DNA from: Variovorax sp. SG517
GTDB taxonomy: Bacteria > Pseudomonadota > Gammaproteobacteria > Burkholderiales > Burkholderiaceae_C
NCBI RefSeq assembly: GCF_013376045.1
Contig: NZ_JABMJG010000003.1
Span: 186,001-250,000 of the forward strand
Length of the DNA stretch: 64,000 bases
Reading direction: 5' to 3'
Shown here: piece by piece, positions 19,123 to 28,488 of the stretch
How the letters are laid out: every line of letters starts with the position of its first letter
Position numbering within the stretch: the first letter of the stretch is position 1
Program-made: the position numbers and the translations under genes
Notes under the pieces: model-generated
What the model was told of the DNA's origin: nothing
Seen by the model: only the letters and a program-made list of their open reading frames with translations
The model's database searches: none

Positions 19123-20748
19123 ATGCCGCACGCCACCGTCCACGACGTCTTCGCAGCCACCGCGGCCCGCACGCCGCAGGCCGAATTCCTTTTCACCGAA
19201 TCGGTGACCGCCGCCGCCTACGGCATCGAAGCGGGCGCCATCCGCTGGGGCGAAGCTGCGGAGCGCATCGAGCGGCTGCGCGCGGCCTACGCACGCGCCG
19301 GCTACGGCCACGGCCATCGCGTCGGCCTGCTGCTGGAGAACCGGCCGGCTTTCATCTTCCATTGGCTCGCGCTGAACGCACTGGGCGTGAGCGTGGTGCC
19401 GATCAATGCTGAGATGCGCTCGGCCGAGCTGGTCTACCTGATCGGCCACAGCGAGATAGGCCTGGCCGTGACGCTGCCCGAGCGCGCGGTCGATCTGCGC
19501 GCGGCGGCCGCACAGGCAGGCATCGCCTTCGAGACCATGGGCCCGGACGACGCGGTGCCGCCCGCGAAGACAGCCGCGCCGCGCGCTGGCGAGCCCGTGG
19601 GCATCGACACCGAATGCGGCCTTCTCTACACCTCGGGCACCACGGGGCGCCCCAAGGGCTGCATCCTGAGCAATGCCTACTTCCTGCGCGCGGGCGAGTG
19701 GTACGCGGCGCTCGATGGCGTGTGCAGCATCCGACCCGACAAGGAGCGCGTCATCACGCCGCTGCCGCTCAACCACATGAACGCGATGGCCTTCTCCACC
19801 ATGGTGGTGCTGGTCGCGGGCGGCTGCCTGGTGCAGCTCGACCGCTTCCATCCGAAGACCTGGCTGGCGAGCGCGAAGGAGAGCAGCGCGACCATCGTCC
19901 ACTACCTGGGCGTGATGCCCGCGATGCTGCTGTCGGCACCCGCATCGGCGGCCGACCGCGACCATGCCATCCGCTGGGGCTTCGGCGCCGGCGTGGACCG
20001 CAAGAACCACGCACCCTTCGAGGAACGCTTCGGCTTTCCGCTGGTCGAGGCCTGGGCCATGACCGAGACCGGCGCGGCCGCCTGCATCATGGCCAACCGC
20101 GAGCCGCGCCTGGTGGGCACCAGTTGCTTCGGCCGGCAGGAAGACTTCGTCGAGATCCGCCTGGTGGGCGACGACGGCAGCGACGTCGGCGTAGATGCGC
20201 CCGGCGAACTGCTGGTGCGCTCGGCCGGCCCAGATCCGCGGCGCCACTTCTTCTCCGGCTACCTGAAGGACGACGAGGCCACGCGCGAAGCCTGGGCCGA
20301 CGGCTGGTTCCACACCGGCGACCTGGTGCGCCGTGATGCCGAGGGCAACTGCTTCTTCGTCGATCGCAAGAAGAACGTGATCCGCCGCAGCGGCGAGAAC
20401 ATCTCGGCCGTCGAGGTCGAGAGCGTGCTCAACCAGCATCCGGCGGTGAAGGCATCGGCCGTGGCGGCCACGCCCGACGAAGTGCGCGGAGACGAGGTGC
20501 TGGCCTGCATCGTGATGCGCGAGGGCACTGATGCCTCGCAGCTCGAACAGACTGCGGCCAGCATCGTCCAGCACGCGCTGGCGCAGTTGGCCTACTACAA
20601 GGCACCCGGCTACGTGGCCTTCGTCGATGCACTGCCGCTCACGCCGTCGCAGAAGATCCAGCGTGGGCAGCTGCGCGACATGGCGCAGTCGCTGCCCGGC
20701 CAGGCCCATTGCATCGACACCCGCTCGATGAAGAAGAGGCAGGCATGA
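19123..20748 (+). CDS. AMP-forming acyl-CoA ligase (ANL superfamily), first copy
   Basis: A protein of 541 residues. The ATP motif is YTSGTTGRPKG. The adenylate-binding region is MTETGAA, the hinge region follows GWFHTGDLV, and the core A8 motif is DRKKNVIRRSGENIS. A lysine in PSQKIQRGQL fits the catalytic A10 position. It makes an acyl-CoA from a carboxylic acid through an acyl-AMP. Beside the dioxygenase, the likely acid is dioxindole-3-acetate or a relative (inference). Its stop overlaps the next start (ATGA). Confidence 0.85.
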   Translation: MPHATVHDVFAATAARTPQAEFLFTESVTAAAYGIEAGAIRWGEAAERIERLRAAYARAGYGHGHRVGLLLENRPAFIFHWLALNALGVSVVPINAEMRSAELVYLIGHSEIGLAVTLPERAVDLRAAAAQAGIAFETMGPDDAVPPAKTAAPRAGEPVGIDTECGLLYTSGTTGRPKGCILSNAYFLRAGEWYAALDGVCSIRPDKERVITPLPLNHMNAMAFSTMVVLVAGGCLVQLDRFHPKTWLASAKESSATIVHYLGVMPAMLLSAPASAADRDHAIRWGFGAGVDRKNHAPFEERFGFPLVEAWAMTETGAAACIMANREPRLVGTSCFGRQEDFVEIRLVGDDGSDVGVDAPGELLVRSAGPDPRRHFFSGYLKDDEATREAWADGWFHTGDLVRRDAEGNCFFVDRKKNVIRRSGENISAVEVESVLNQHPAVKASAVAATPDEVRGDEVLACIVMREGTDASQLEQTAASIVQHALAQLAYYKAPGYVAFVDALPLTPSQKIQRGQLRDMAQSLPGQAHCIDTRSMKKRQA

Positions 20749-21917
20749 CGGCGAAGCGGCTCTCGTACGAAGGCGTCGCAGTCGCGGTGCCCATCACCGT
20801 GCCCTACGTGCGCTACTCCACGCGCACCGCGCACTGGTTCGTCGGCCAGGCCATCCAGGCGCTGGTGAAGGCCAGCGGCGTGCCCAAGGAACAGATCGAC
20901 GGCCTGTGCCTCAGCAGCTTCTCGCTCGCACCCGACACGGCCGTGGGCGTCACCCAGCACCTGGGCCTGTCGCCGCGCTGGCTCGACCACGTGCCCACCG
21001 GCGGTGCATCGGGCGTGATGTGCTTGCGCCGTGCGGCGCGCGCGGTGCAGGCGGGCGATGCCGACATCGTGGCCTGCGTGGGGGCCGACACCAACCACGT
21101 CGATTCCTTCCGCCAGACGCTGGGCAGCTTCAGCAACTTCGCGCGCGATGCGAGCTACCCCTACGGCTCGGGCGGCCCGAACTCGATCTTCGCCTTCATC
21201 ACCGCCAACTACATGCGCACCTACGGCGCCAGGCGCGAGGATTTCGGCCGCATCTGCGTCGACCAGCGCACCAACGCGCTGGGCAACCCGAACGCGATGT
21301 TCAAGAAGGGGCTGACGCTCGACGAGTACATGGCCGCGCGGCCCATCTCCGACCCGATCCACCTGTTCGACTGCGTGATGCCCTGCGCCGGTGCCGACGC
21401 CTTTCTCGTGATGAGCGAGGAGCGCGCCCGTGACCTGGGACTGGCGCACGTGGTGATCCGCGGCGCCATCGAGCGCCACAACGCCTATGCCGAAGACCCG
21501 GTGATGGTGCAGGGCGGCTGGCGCAAGGACCGCGACGACCTCTACGCGCAGGCCGGCATCCAGCCCGCGGAACTCGACTTCGTGCAGACCTATGACGACT
21601 ACCCCGTCATCGTGATGATGCAGTTCGAGGACCTGGGCTTCTGCGAGAAGGGCGAGGGCCCGGCCTTCGTGCAGGCCAACACCATGACTTTCGACGGCAG
21701 CTTTCCGAACAACACCAGCGGCGGGCAGCTCTCGGCGGGGCAGGCGGGGGCTGCGGGCGGCTTCCTCGGCATGGTCGAGGCGATCCGCCAGTTGACCGGC
21801 GAAGCCGGCGCGCGCGCTGTGCCCGATGCGCAGCTCGGCCTCGTCGCCGGCTTCGGCATGGTGACCTACGACCGCTGCCTGTGCACGGGCGCGGTGATTC
21901 TGGGGAGACCCGCATGA
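20745..21917 (+). CDS. Thiolase-fold protein lacking the nucleophilic cysteine; candidate retro-aldolase
   Basis: A protein of 390 residues of the thiolase/SCP-x lipid-transfer family. The usual nucleophile motif (Cys-Ala-Ser-Gly) reads PTGGASG at 84-90, with Gly87 where Cys is expected. The usual G-H motif near the C terminus reads SGGQLSAGQAG, with Gln333 where the catalytic His is expected. It therefore should not do thiolysis. Cys-less relatives such as mycobacterial Ltp2 are aldolases that need a DUF35 partner, and a DUF35 protein is the very next gene. Tyrosines in QTYDDYPV (Y283, Y286) are candidate catalytic residues. Proposed reaction: dioxindole-3-acetyl-CoA to isatin and acetyl-CoA (inference). 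Confidence 0.8.
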   Translation: MTAKRLSYEGVAVAVPITVPYVRYSTRTAHWFVGQAIQALVKASGVPKEQIDGLCLSSFSLAPDTAVGVTQHLGLSPRWLDHVPTGGASGVMCLRRAARAVQAGDADIVACVGADTNHVDSFRQTLGSFSNFARDASYPYGSGGPNSIFAFITANYMRTYGARREDFGRICVDQRTNALGNPNAMFKKGLTLDEYMAARPISDPIHLFDCVMPCAGADAFLVMSEERARDLGLAHVVIRGAIERHNAYAEDPVMVQGGWRKDRDDLYAQAGIQPAELDFVQTYDDYPVIVMMQFEDLGFCEKGEGPAFVQANTMTFDGSFPNNTSGGQLSAGQAGAAGGFLGMVEAIRQLTGEAGARAVPDAQLGLVAGFGMVTYDRCLCTGAVILGRPA

Positions 21918-23167
21918 CGATGCCCCTGATGCGCCCTCCGCGCAAGAACCCGGTGCTGCGCACCCGGCAGATGAACCTGCCGCCAGGCGCGCGCGGCCGC
22001 GTCGCGCTGGGCCTGACCGCTGCCGCGGCCGAAGGCCGCTTCGAGCTCCAGACCTGCGACGACTGCGGCACGGTGCAGTACCCGCCGCGCGAGGTCTGCC
22101 ACAAGTGTCTTTCCGCCGCGCTGCGCTGGCGGCAGCAAAGCGGCGAGGGCGAGCTGCTCGGCAGTACCACGCTGCATCACAGCAACGACCTGTTCTTCCG
22201 CGAGCGGCTGCCCTGGCGGCTGGGCCTGGTGCACCTGGATGCCGGCCCCACGCTCATGGTCCACCTGCATGGCGAGGTCGGCGACGCGCCGCAGCGCGTG
22301 CGCGTAGGCGCCCGGCTCGACCGCGCGGGCCAGGCCGTTCTCATTGGTTTTCCGAACGAAGGAAGTCCCCACATGGCCGACGACAAGATGCTGCGCGAGA
22401 TGACCAGCGACCCCAAGTTCCGCAAGGTGCTGGTGACCGACGGCAAGACGGAGACCGGCCAGGCCATCGTGCGCTCGCTGGTCAAGGCCGGCGCCGACAT
22501 CGTCTGGGTCGGTCATGCCGAGCCCTGGAAGAAGATGGGCGACGGACTCGACGACATCTCGGCGCTGCCGCAGGTCACGCTGGTGCCGCTGGACCTGACC
22601 AACGGACGGCAGGTGACTGAGCTGGCCGGCTCCATCGGCGGCAAGGTCGACATCGTCATCAACAACGCGGAGGTGCACCGCACCTTCGGCATCGGCGCGC
22701 GGCGCGGCACCGACGTGGCGAAGGCCGAGATGGACATCAACTACTTCGGCCTGCTGCGCCTCGCGCAGGAGTTTGGCCCAGCGCTGAAAGGCCGCTCGGC
22801 CGACGGCGTGACGGGTGCGACCGCGTGGGTCAACCTGCTGTCGATCTACGCGCTGAGCAACTTCCCGCCGCACGGCACCTTCAGCGCATCGAAGGCGGCG
22901 GCGCATTCGCTCGCGCAATGCCTGCGCGCGGAGATGCGGCCCGCCGGCATCCGCGTGATCAACGTGTTCCCCGGTCCCATCGACGACGAATGGAACCAGC
23001 ACACGCCGCCGCCCAAGCTCGCGCCCTCGGCGCTGGCCAACGCCATCGTGAAGGCGCTGCGCGACGGCGTGGAAGACGTGTACCCCGGCGACGTCGCGCA
23101 GGAGTGGCTGGAGCGCTGGCGCGACAACCCCAAGGTGCTCGAGCGCGAGCTGGCCGCAGGCGGTTGA
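21914..23167 (+). CDS. DUF35 zinc-ribbon/OB-fold protein fused to a degenerate SDR
   Basis: A protein of 417 residues that overlaps the thiolase-like gene by ATGA. Residues 1-150 are a DUF35 protein: zinc ribbon C48, C51, C62, C65 (CDDCG, CHKC), then an OB-fold. From about residue 154 an SDR domain follows. Its nucleotide motif is altered (TDGKTETGQAIV instead of TGxxxGxG), and the catalytic Tyr of YxxxK is Phe323 (FSASK, K327). An in-frame ATG at 22373 has a GGAAG site, so the SDR part may also be made alone. DUF35 proteins partner SCP-x thiolases and aldolases, so this is the likely partner of the previous gene. The SDR half is probably not an oxidoreductase. Confidence 0.8.
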   Translation: MTMPLMRPPRKNPVLRTRQMNLPPGARGRVALGLTAAAAEGRFELQTCDDCGTVQYPPREVCHKCLSAALRWRQQSGEGELLGSTTLHHSNDLFFRERLPWRLGLVHLDAGPTLMVHLHGEVGDAPQRVRVGARLDRAGQAVLIGFPNEGSPHMADDKMLREMTSDPKFRKVLVTDGKTETGQAIVRSLVKAGADIVWVGHAEPWKKMGDGLDDISALPQVTLVPLDLTNGRQVTELAGSIGGKVDIVINNAEVHRTFGIGARRGTDVAKAEMDINYFGLLRLAQEFGPALKGRSADGVTGATAWVNLLSIYALSNFPPHGTFSASKAAAHSLAQCLRAEMRPAGIRVINVFPGPIDDEWNQHTPPPKLAPSALANAIVKALRDGVEDVYPGDVAQEWLERWRDNPKVLERELAAGG

Positions 23168-23183
23168 GACAGGAGCCAAACGA

Positions 23184-23996
23184 ATGACCACGACGACCGA
23201 ACTGATGTCCACCGCCGAAATCCTCGGCGGCCTGGTGACCGCCATGGCCAGCGGCCGCATCCGCGTGATCGACCTCACGCAGACGCTGACGCCCGAGTTT
23301 CCGCAGATCGCGCTGCCGCCCGAGATGGGCCAGTGCTGGCCCTTCCGCATCGAGGAAGTGTCGAAGTACGACGAACGCGGCCCCGGCTGGTACTGGAACA
23401 ATTTTTCCTGCGGCGAACACACCGGCACGCACTTCGATGCGCCGATCCACTGGATCTCTGGCCGCGACCTGCCGAACAACTCGGTGGACACCATCCCCGT
23501 GCAGCACTTCGTGGCGCCGGCCTGCGTGATCGACTGCTCGCCGCAGGTGAAGGACGACCCCGACTACCTGCTGACCCTGGAAGACATCGAGGCCTACGAG
23601 GCTGCCCATGGCCGCATCCCGAAGGGCGCGTGGGTGCTGATGCGCACCGACTGGTCGAAGCGCACCGACCCCGAGGCCTACCAGAACTTCGACGAGACCG
23701 GCCAGCACACGCCGGGCCCGAGCACGGCGGCCGTGCGATTCCTGGTCGAGCAGCGCGACGTGCTGGGCTTCGGCTCGGAGGCCATCGGCACCGATGCCGG
23801 GCAGGGCTACCACCTGCGCCCGCCGTACCCCTGCCACTACTACATGCATGGCGCGGGCCGCTATGGGCTGCAGTGCCTGAGCAACCTCGACCTGCTGCCG
23901 CCGGCCGGCGCAGTGCTGATCTGCCCGCCGCTGAAGATCGAGAAGGGCAGCGGCAGTCCGCTGCGCGTGCTGGCGCTGGTGGGAGCGCAGGCATGA
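23184..23996 (+). CDS. Cyclase-family metal hydrolase, probable isatin hydrolase
   Basis: A protein of 270 residues of the kynurenine-formamidase/cyclase superfamily. The metal-binding motif is HTGTHFDAPIH at 79-89, where the His, Asp and His residues bind Mn or Zn. It is followed by the AGQGYHLRPPYPCHYYMHG region that shapes the pocket. Isatin hydrolases carry this same motif and open isatin to isatinate. Given an auxin locus, isatin hydrolysis fits the known route from indole-3-acetate through dioxindole-3-acetate and isatin to anthranilate described in Bradyrhizobium. Other cyclic amides are possible. Confidence 0.82.
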   Translation: MTTTTELMSTAEILGGLVTAMASGRIRVIDLTQTLTPEFPQIALPPEMGQCWPFRIEEVSKYDERGPGWYWNNFSCGEHTGTHFDAPIHWISGRDLPNNSVDTIPVQHFVAPACVIDCSPQVKDDPDYLLTLEDIEAYEAAHGRIPKGAWVLMRTDWSKRTDPEAYQNFDETGQHTPGPSTAAVRFLVEQRDVLGFGSEAIGTDAGQGYHLRPPYPCHYYMHGAGRYGLQCLSNLDLLPPAGAVLICPPLKIEKGSGSPLRVLALVGAQA

Positions 23997-24727
23997 GCGC
24001 GGCCGTCCCCAAGGTCGCGGCCGTCACCGGCGGCAGCGCAGGCATCGGCAAGGCCATCTGCGAGGACCTGCTCGCACAGGGCTACGAGGTGGTGTCGCTC
24101 GCGCGCCGCAAGGCCGAGATCGACCACCCGAAGCTGCACAACATCGAGGTCGACCTGAGCGACCGCGCCGCCACCGGCGAGGCGGTGCGCGAACTGGTCG
24201 AGCGCTTCTCGCCCACCACCATCGTTCACAACGCGGGCGTGATCCGCGCCGCGCTGCTGCCCGACGTGAAGCTCGACGACCTCGACGCGCTGGTCGACCT
24301 GCACCTGGGCTGTGCGATCCAGCTCGTGCAAGGTGCGTTGCCCGCGATGCGTGCGCAGCGCTTCGGCCGCGTGGTGCTGCTGTCGTCGCGCGCCGCGCTG
24401 GGGCTGGCCACGCGCACCAGCTATTCGGCCACCAAGGCCGGCATGCTGGGCATGGCGCGCACCTGGGCGCTGGAGCTAGCGGCTGACGGCATCACGGTGA
24501 ACGTGGTGGCGCCGGGCCCCATCCGCACCGACATGTTCTACGACGTGGTCGAGGCCGGCAGCGACAAGGAACGCGCGCTCGCCGCGTCGGTGCCCGTCAG
24601 GCGGCTCGGTGAATCGGCCGACGTTGCACGCGCCGTGCGTTTCTTCGCGGATGCCGACAACAGCTTCGTCACAGGCCAGGTGCTGTACGTGTGCGGCGGC
24701 ACCAGCGTCGGCAGCCTGGCCCTCTGA
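23993..24727 (+). CDS. SDR-family oxidoreductase
   Basis: A protein of 244 residues that overlaps the isatin-hydrolase-like gene (ATGA). It is a classical short-chain dehydrogenase: TGGSAGIGKAI at the N terminus, NAG in the core, catalytic Ser in LLSSRAALG and YSATK with Tyr and Lys intact. The C terminus (VTGQVLYVCGGTSVGSL) is typical. It probably oxidises or reduces a hydroxy/keto intermediate, for example dioxindole and isatin. The direction and substrate are inference. Confidence 0.85.
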   Translation: MSAAVPKVAAVTGGSAGIGKAICEDLLAQGYEVVSLARRKAEIDHPKLHNIEVDLSDRAATGEAVRELVERFSPTTIVHNAGVIRAALLPDVKLDDLDALVDLHLGCAIQLVQGALPAMRAQRFGRVVLLSSRAALGLATRTSYSATKAGMLGMARTWALELAADGITVNVVAPGPIRTDMFYDVVEAGSDKERALAASVPVRRLGESADVARAVRFFADADNSFVTGQVLYVCGGTSVGSLAL

Positions 24728-24788
24728 ACCTGTTCTCCCTTTCCTGCTTTCTCTCGTCCCTCAAAAAAACCACCTCTGGAGCACCGCC

Positions 24789-25958
24789 ATGAAAGTACTG
24801 AACCGAATTCGCACATTCGCGGCCATCGCCGCGGGCCTCGGCGCGCTGACGGGCGCCGCGGGCGCGTGGGCCGCCGATCTCAAGGTCGGCTTCATCACTT
24901 CGATGTCGGGGCCGGTGTCGTCGCTGGGCATTCCGTACGACAAGGGCATGAAGGCGGCCGTGGCCTACAAGTCGGAAGTCGGCGGCCGCAAGGTCCAGGT
25001 GATCCAGCTCGACGATGCGTCAGACCCGTCCACGGCGGCGCGCAACGCGCGCAAGCTGATCGAGGAGGACAAGGTGGACGTCATCATCGGCACGGCCGGC
25101 GCGCCGGGCTCGCTGGCCATCGCCGGCGTGGCGCGCGAGACGAAGACGCCGCTGATCTCCATCGCCAACGCCGACCTGGCGGGCGAAGACGGCGCGTGGA
25201 TGGTGACGCTGCCGCAGCCCGCGCCGCTGATGATGGGCGCGATGGTCGAGAAGATGAAGCAGTCGGGCGTGAAGACGGTCGCCTACATCGGCTATTCCGA
25301 CGCCTGGGGCGACCTGGTGTACGACGCGCTCATGAAGTCCGCGCCCGGCGCCGGCATCAAGGTGGTGAGCAACGAGCGCTATGCGCGCAGCGACTCGTCG
25401 GTGGCTGGCCAGGTGCTGAAGATCGTGGCGCTGCGCCCCGACGCGGTGATCACCGGCGCATCGGGCACGCCGGGCGCGCTGCCCTACCTGGCGCTGCAGG
25501 AGCGCGGCTACAAGGGAAAGATCTACGGCATGCACTCGCTGATCAACCCCGACTTCATCCGCGTCGGCGGCGCGTCGGTCGAAGGCCTGCTGGCGCCCAC
25601 GGGCCCGGTGGTGGTGGCCGAGCAACTGCCCGACGCCAACCCGATGAAGAAGATCGCGATGGACTTCCGCGCCGCCTTCCAGAAGGCCAACGGCGCACCG
25701 CCCACCGACACCTTCTCGGCCTACAGCTTCGATGCGTGGCTGATCTATCTCGACGCCGCGCAGCGCGCGCTGGCCAGCAAGGCCGAACCCGGCACGCCGC
25801 AGTTTCGCGTGGCGCTGCGCGACGCGATCGTGAGCACCAAGGAGCTGGTGGGCACGCACAGCGTCTACAACTTCAAGCCGACCGACCGCTACGGCTCGGA
25901 CGACCGCTCTCGCGTCGTGGTGCGGCTCGACAAGGGCCAATGGAAGCTCGTTCCCTGA
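24789..25958 (+). CDS. ABC transporter substrate-binding protein, branched-chain amino-acid type (copy 1)
   Basis: A periplasmic protein of 389 residues with a signal peptide (MKVLNRIRTFAAIAAGLGAL, cleaved about after GAWA). The mature protein starts ADLKVGFITSMSGPVS, typical of the LivK-like binding-protein family 6 fold, with DDASDPSTAARNARKL and YARSDSSVAGQVLKIV. Two close paralogues follow at 25981 and 29002. They probably feed the permease/ATPase genes at 30200-33853. Aromatic acids are common ligands of this family in Burkholderiales. The 61 bases before the gene contain no other feature. Confidence 0.88.
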   Translation: MKVLNRIRTFAAIAAGLGALTGAAGAWAADLKVGFITSMSGPVSSLGIPYDKGMKAAVAYKSEVGGRKVQVIQLDDASDPSTAARNARKLIEEDKVDVIIGTAGAPGSLAIAGVARETKTPLISIANADLAGEDGAWMVTLPQPAPLMMGAMVEKMKQSGVKTVAYIGYSDAWGDLVYDALMKSAPGAGIKVVSNERYARSDSSVAGQVLKIVALRPDAVITGASGTPGALPYLALQERGYKGKIYGMHSLINPDFIRVGGASVEGLLAPTGPVVVAEQLPDANPMKKIAMDFRAAFQKANGAPPTDTFSAYSFDAWLIYLDAAQRALASKAEPGTPQFRVALRDAIVSTKELVGTHSVYNFKPTDRYGSDDRSRVVVRLDKGQWKLVP

Positions 25959-25980
25959 AACGCCCGACGTGAAGACCCCC

Positions 25981-27135
25981 ATGAAAAAGATCACCCGCAT
26001 CCTCGCCGCCACGGCAGTCGCTGCAGCCGCCGCCCTCGCCGCGGCGCAGGCCATGGCTGCCGACCTGAAGATCGGCTTCATCAGCTCGCTCTCCGGCCCC
26101 GTGGCCGCGCTTGGAGTGCCGTACGAGAAGGGCATCCGCGCCGCGATCGCGGAACGTCCCGAGATCGCCGGACGCAAGGTGCAGCTCATCGTGCTCGACG
26201 ATGCCTCCGACCCCACCACGGCGGGCCGCAACGCGCGCAAGCTGGTGACCGAGGACAAGGTCGACGTGCTCATCGGCACATCCGGCGTGCCCGGCGCGAT
26301 GGCCATCGCCTCGGTGGCGCGCGAGCTCAACACGCCGCTGATCTCGCCCACGCCCGTGACCATTCCCGGCTCCGAGGGCGCGTGGACCGTGACCGTGTCG
26401 CAGCCCTTCCAGCTCATGGTGGCGGGCGTGGTCGAGCGCATGAAAGCTTCGGGCGTGAAGACGGTCGCCTTCATCGGCTTCTCCGACGCGCTGGGCGACC
26501 TGGCCTACGACTCGCTGGTCAAGAGCGCCGACGCGGCCGGCATCAAGGTGGTGGCGAACGAGCGCTATGCGCGCAGCGATTCGTCGGTGGCCGGGCAGGT
26601 GCTGAAGATCGTCGCGGCCCGGCCCGACGCGGTGTTCGCCGGCAACTCGGGCACGCCGGGCGCGCTGCCCTACATCGCGCTGGCCGAGCGCGGCTATAAG
26701 GGCAGGATCTACGGCACGCACGGCCTCATCAACGCCGACTTCGTGCGCGTGGGCGGCGCTTCCATCGAGGGCCTGCAAGTGCCCAGCGGTCCGGTGCTGG
26801 TGGCCGACCAGCTGCCTGACAGCAACCCGATCAAGAAGGTGTCGATGGGCTTTCGCAATGCGTACCAGAAGCTCAACGGCGCGGTGCCGACCGATGCCTT
26901 CTCGTCGTACACCTACGACGCTTTCCTGCTGCTGGCGGACGCGGCCTCGCGCACCAAGGGCGAGCCGGGCACGCAGGCCTACCGCACGGCGCTGCGCGAT
27001 GCGATCGTGAGCACGAAGGAGCTGGTGGGCACGCACGGCATCTACACCTTCAAGCCCGACGACCGCTACGGCTCCGACCAGCGCGGCGTGGTCATCGTGC
27101 AGATGACCAAGGGCCAGTGGAAATTGGTCCCGTAG
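25981..27135 (+). CDS. ABC transporter substrate-binding protein, branched-chain amino-acid type (copy 2)
   Basis: A protein of 384 residues, taken from the ATG at 25981 (MKKITRILAATAV) with GAAG upstream; a GTG at 25969 is an alternative. A signal peptide is followed by ADLKIGFISSLSGPVAALGV. It shares the DDASDPTTAGRNARKL and YARSDSSVAGQVLKIV blocks with copy 1 almost word for word, so the two are clearly paralogues. It lies between copy 1 and the second Rieske pair, which may point to a substrate linked to that enzyme. Confidence 0.88.
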   Translation: MKKITRILAATAVAAAAALAAAQAMAADLKIGFISSLSGPVAALGVPYEKGIRAAIAERPEIAGRKVQLIVLDDASDPTTAGRNARKLVTEDKVDVLIGTSGVPGAMAIASVARELNTPLISPTPVTIPGSEGAWTVTVSQPFQLMVAGVVERMKASGVKTVAFIGFSDALGDLAYDSLVKSADAAGIKVVANERYARSDSSVAGQVLKIVAARPDAVFAGNSGTPGALPYIALAERGYKGRIYGTHGLINADFVRVGGASIEGLQVPSGPVLVADQLPDSNPIKKVSMGFRNAYQKLNGAVPTDAFSSYTYDAFLLLADAASRTKGEPGTQAYRTALRDAIVSTKELVGTHGIYTFKPDDRYGSDQRGVVIVQMTKGQWKLVP

Positions 27136-27162
27136 CCCCCGGACCGGCCACCGAGCACAGCC

Positions 27163-28488
27163 ATGACCACCTACCGCAATCGCCCCGATCTCGTCGCGGC
27201 GCTGGTGCAGGACGACCGGGTGCACCGCGACCTGTACCTGAGCGAGGAGCTTTTCGCGCTGGAGCAGGAGCATCTGTTCGCCGGCACCTGGGTCTTCCTG
27301 GGCCATGCGAGCCAGGTGCCGCAGGCCGGCGACTTCGTGACCCAGGAGATCGCCGGACGGCCGCTGCTCATGGTGCGCCAGCCCGACGGCGACGTTCACG
27401 TGCTCTACAACCGCTGCGCCCACAAGGGCACGCAGCTGGTGACGGACGAGTGCGGCAACACCGGCCGCTTCTTCCGCTGCCCGTACCACGCCTGGACCTA
27501 CAAGCTCGACGGCGCGCCGCTCGGCCTGCCGCTGAAGAACGGCTACGAGGGCACGCAGCTCAAGGCTTGCGAGTCGGGGCAGGGGCTCTCGGTGGTGAAG
27601 AACGTGAAGGTGTACCGCGACTTCGTGTTCGTGCGCCTTTCCGACACCGGCCCTTCGTTCGACGAGTACTTCGGCGAGGTGCTGGGCGCCATCGACAACA
27701 TGGTCGACCGTTCGCCCGAAGGCAAGCTCACGGTGGGTGGCGGCGTGCTGCGCAACATCGTCCACTGCAACTGGAAGATGTACCTGGAGAACATCAACGA
27801 CACGGTGCATCCGATGTCCACGCACGAGTCGGCCACTAAGGCGGCCGAGGCGCTGTGGGAGGGCCATGCGCCCTCCGACCCCAAGCCGATGGCGATGGAG
27901 CAGATCCTGCCCTTCGGCGCGGGCTACGAGTTCTTCGACAGGATGGGCGGGCGCGCGTTCGCCAACGGCCACAGCGTGCTGGGGGTGAACTTCAGCATCC
28001 ACTCCAACTACGCGCAGCTGCCCGAGTACGAAGCCGCCATGAGCGCTGCGCATGGCGAGGCGCGCGCGGCCGAGATCCTGCAGCGCTCGCCGCAGAACTC
28101 GGTTTTCTTTCCGAGCCTGTCGGTCAAGGGCTCGCCGCTGGCCATCCGCGTGATCCGCCCGCTGGCGGCCGACCGCACGTTGATCGAGGCGTGGAGCTTC
28201 AGCGCGGCCGGCGCGCCTGCGCTGCTCTTCGAACGTGCCATGAGCTACAACCGGCTGGTGTTCTCGCCGATGTCGGTGGTCGCGCACGACGACGTGCACC
28301 TGTTCGAGAGCATCCAGCAGGGCCTGCGCGCGGGCGGCAACGAATGGGTGAGCCTGCATCGCAACTTCGACCCGGCCGAGAAGCAGCAGGCCACGATCAC
28401 CACCAACGGCACCAACGAACTGCTGATGCGCAACCAGTTCCGCGCCTGGGCGAAGGCCATGGCGGCGGGCATGGAGGCCACGGCATGA
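27163..28488 (+). CDS. Rieske ring-hydroxylating dioxygenase, alpha subunit (second pair)
   Basis: A protein of 441 residues, clearly a paralogue of the alpha subunit at 17296: both begin DRVHRDLY, share NRCAHKG and FFRCPYHAWT, and end in TNEL-MRNQ. Rieske ligands are C85, H87, C106 and H109; the iron site is NINDTVHPMSTHE. It has no reductase of its own nearby, so the one at 16292 probably serves both. It may act on a second auxin-like or aromatic substrate, or on a later intermediate such as anthranilate. The sequence cannot settle this. Confidence 0.85.
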   Translation: MTTYRNRPDLVAALVQDDRVHRDLYLSEELFALEQEHLFAGTWVFLGHASQVPQAGDFVTQEIAGRPLLMVRQPDGDVHVLYNRCAHKGTQLVTDECGNTGRFFRCPYHAWTYKLDGAPLGLPLKNGYEGTQLKACESGQGLSVVKNVKVYRDFVFVRLSDTGPSFDEYFGEVLGAIDNMVDRSPEGKLTVGGGVLRNIVHCNWKMYLENINDTVHPMSTHESATKAAEALWEGHAPSDPKPMAMEQILPFGAGYEFFDRMGGRAFANGHSVLGVNFSIHSNYAQLPEYEAAMSAAHGEARAAEILQRSPQNSVFFPSLSVKGSPLAIRVIRPLAADRTLIEAWSFSAAGAPALLFERAMSYNRLVFSPMSVVAHDDVHLFESIQQGLRAGGNEWVSLHRNFDPAEKQQATITTNGTNELLMRNQFRAWAKAMAAGMEATA

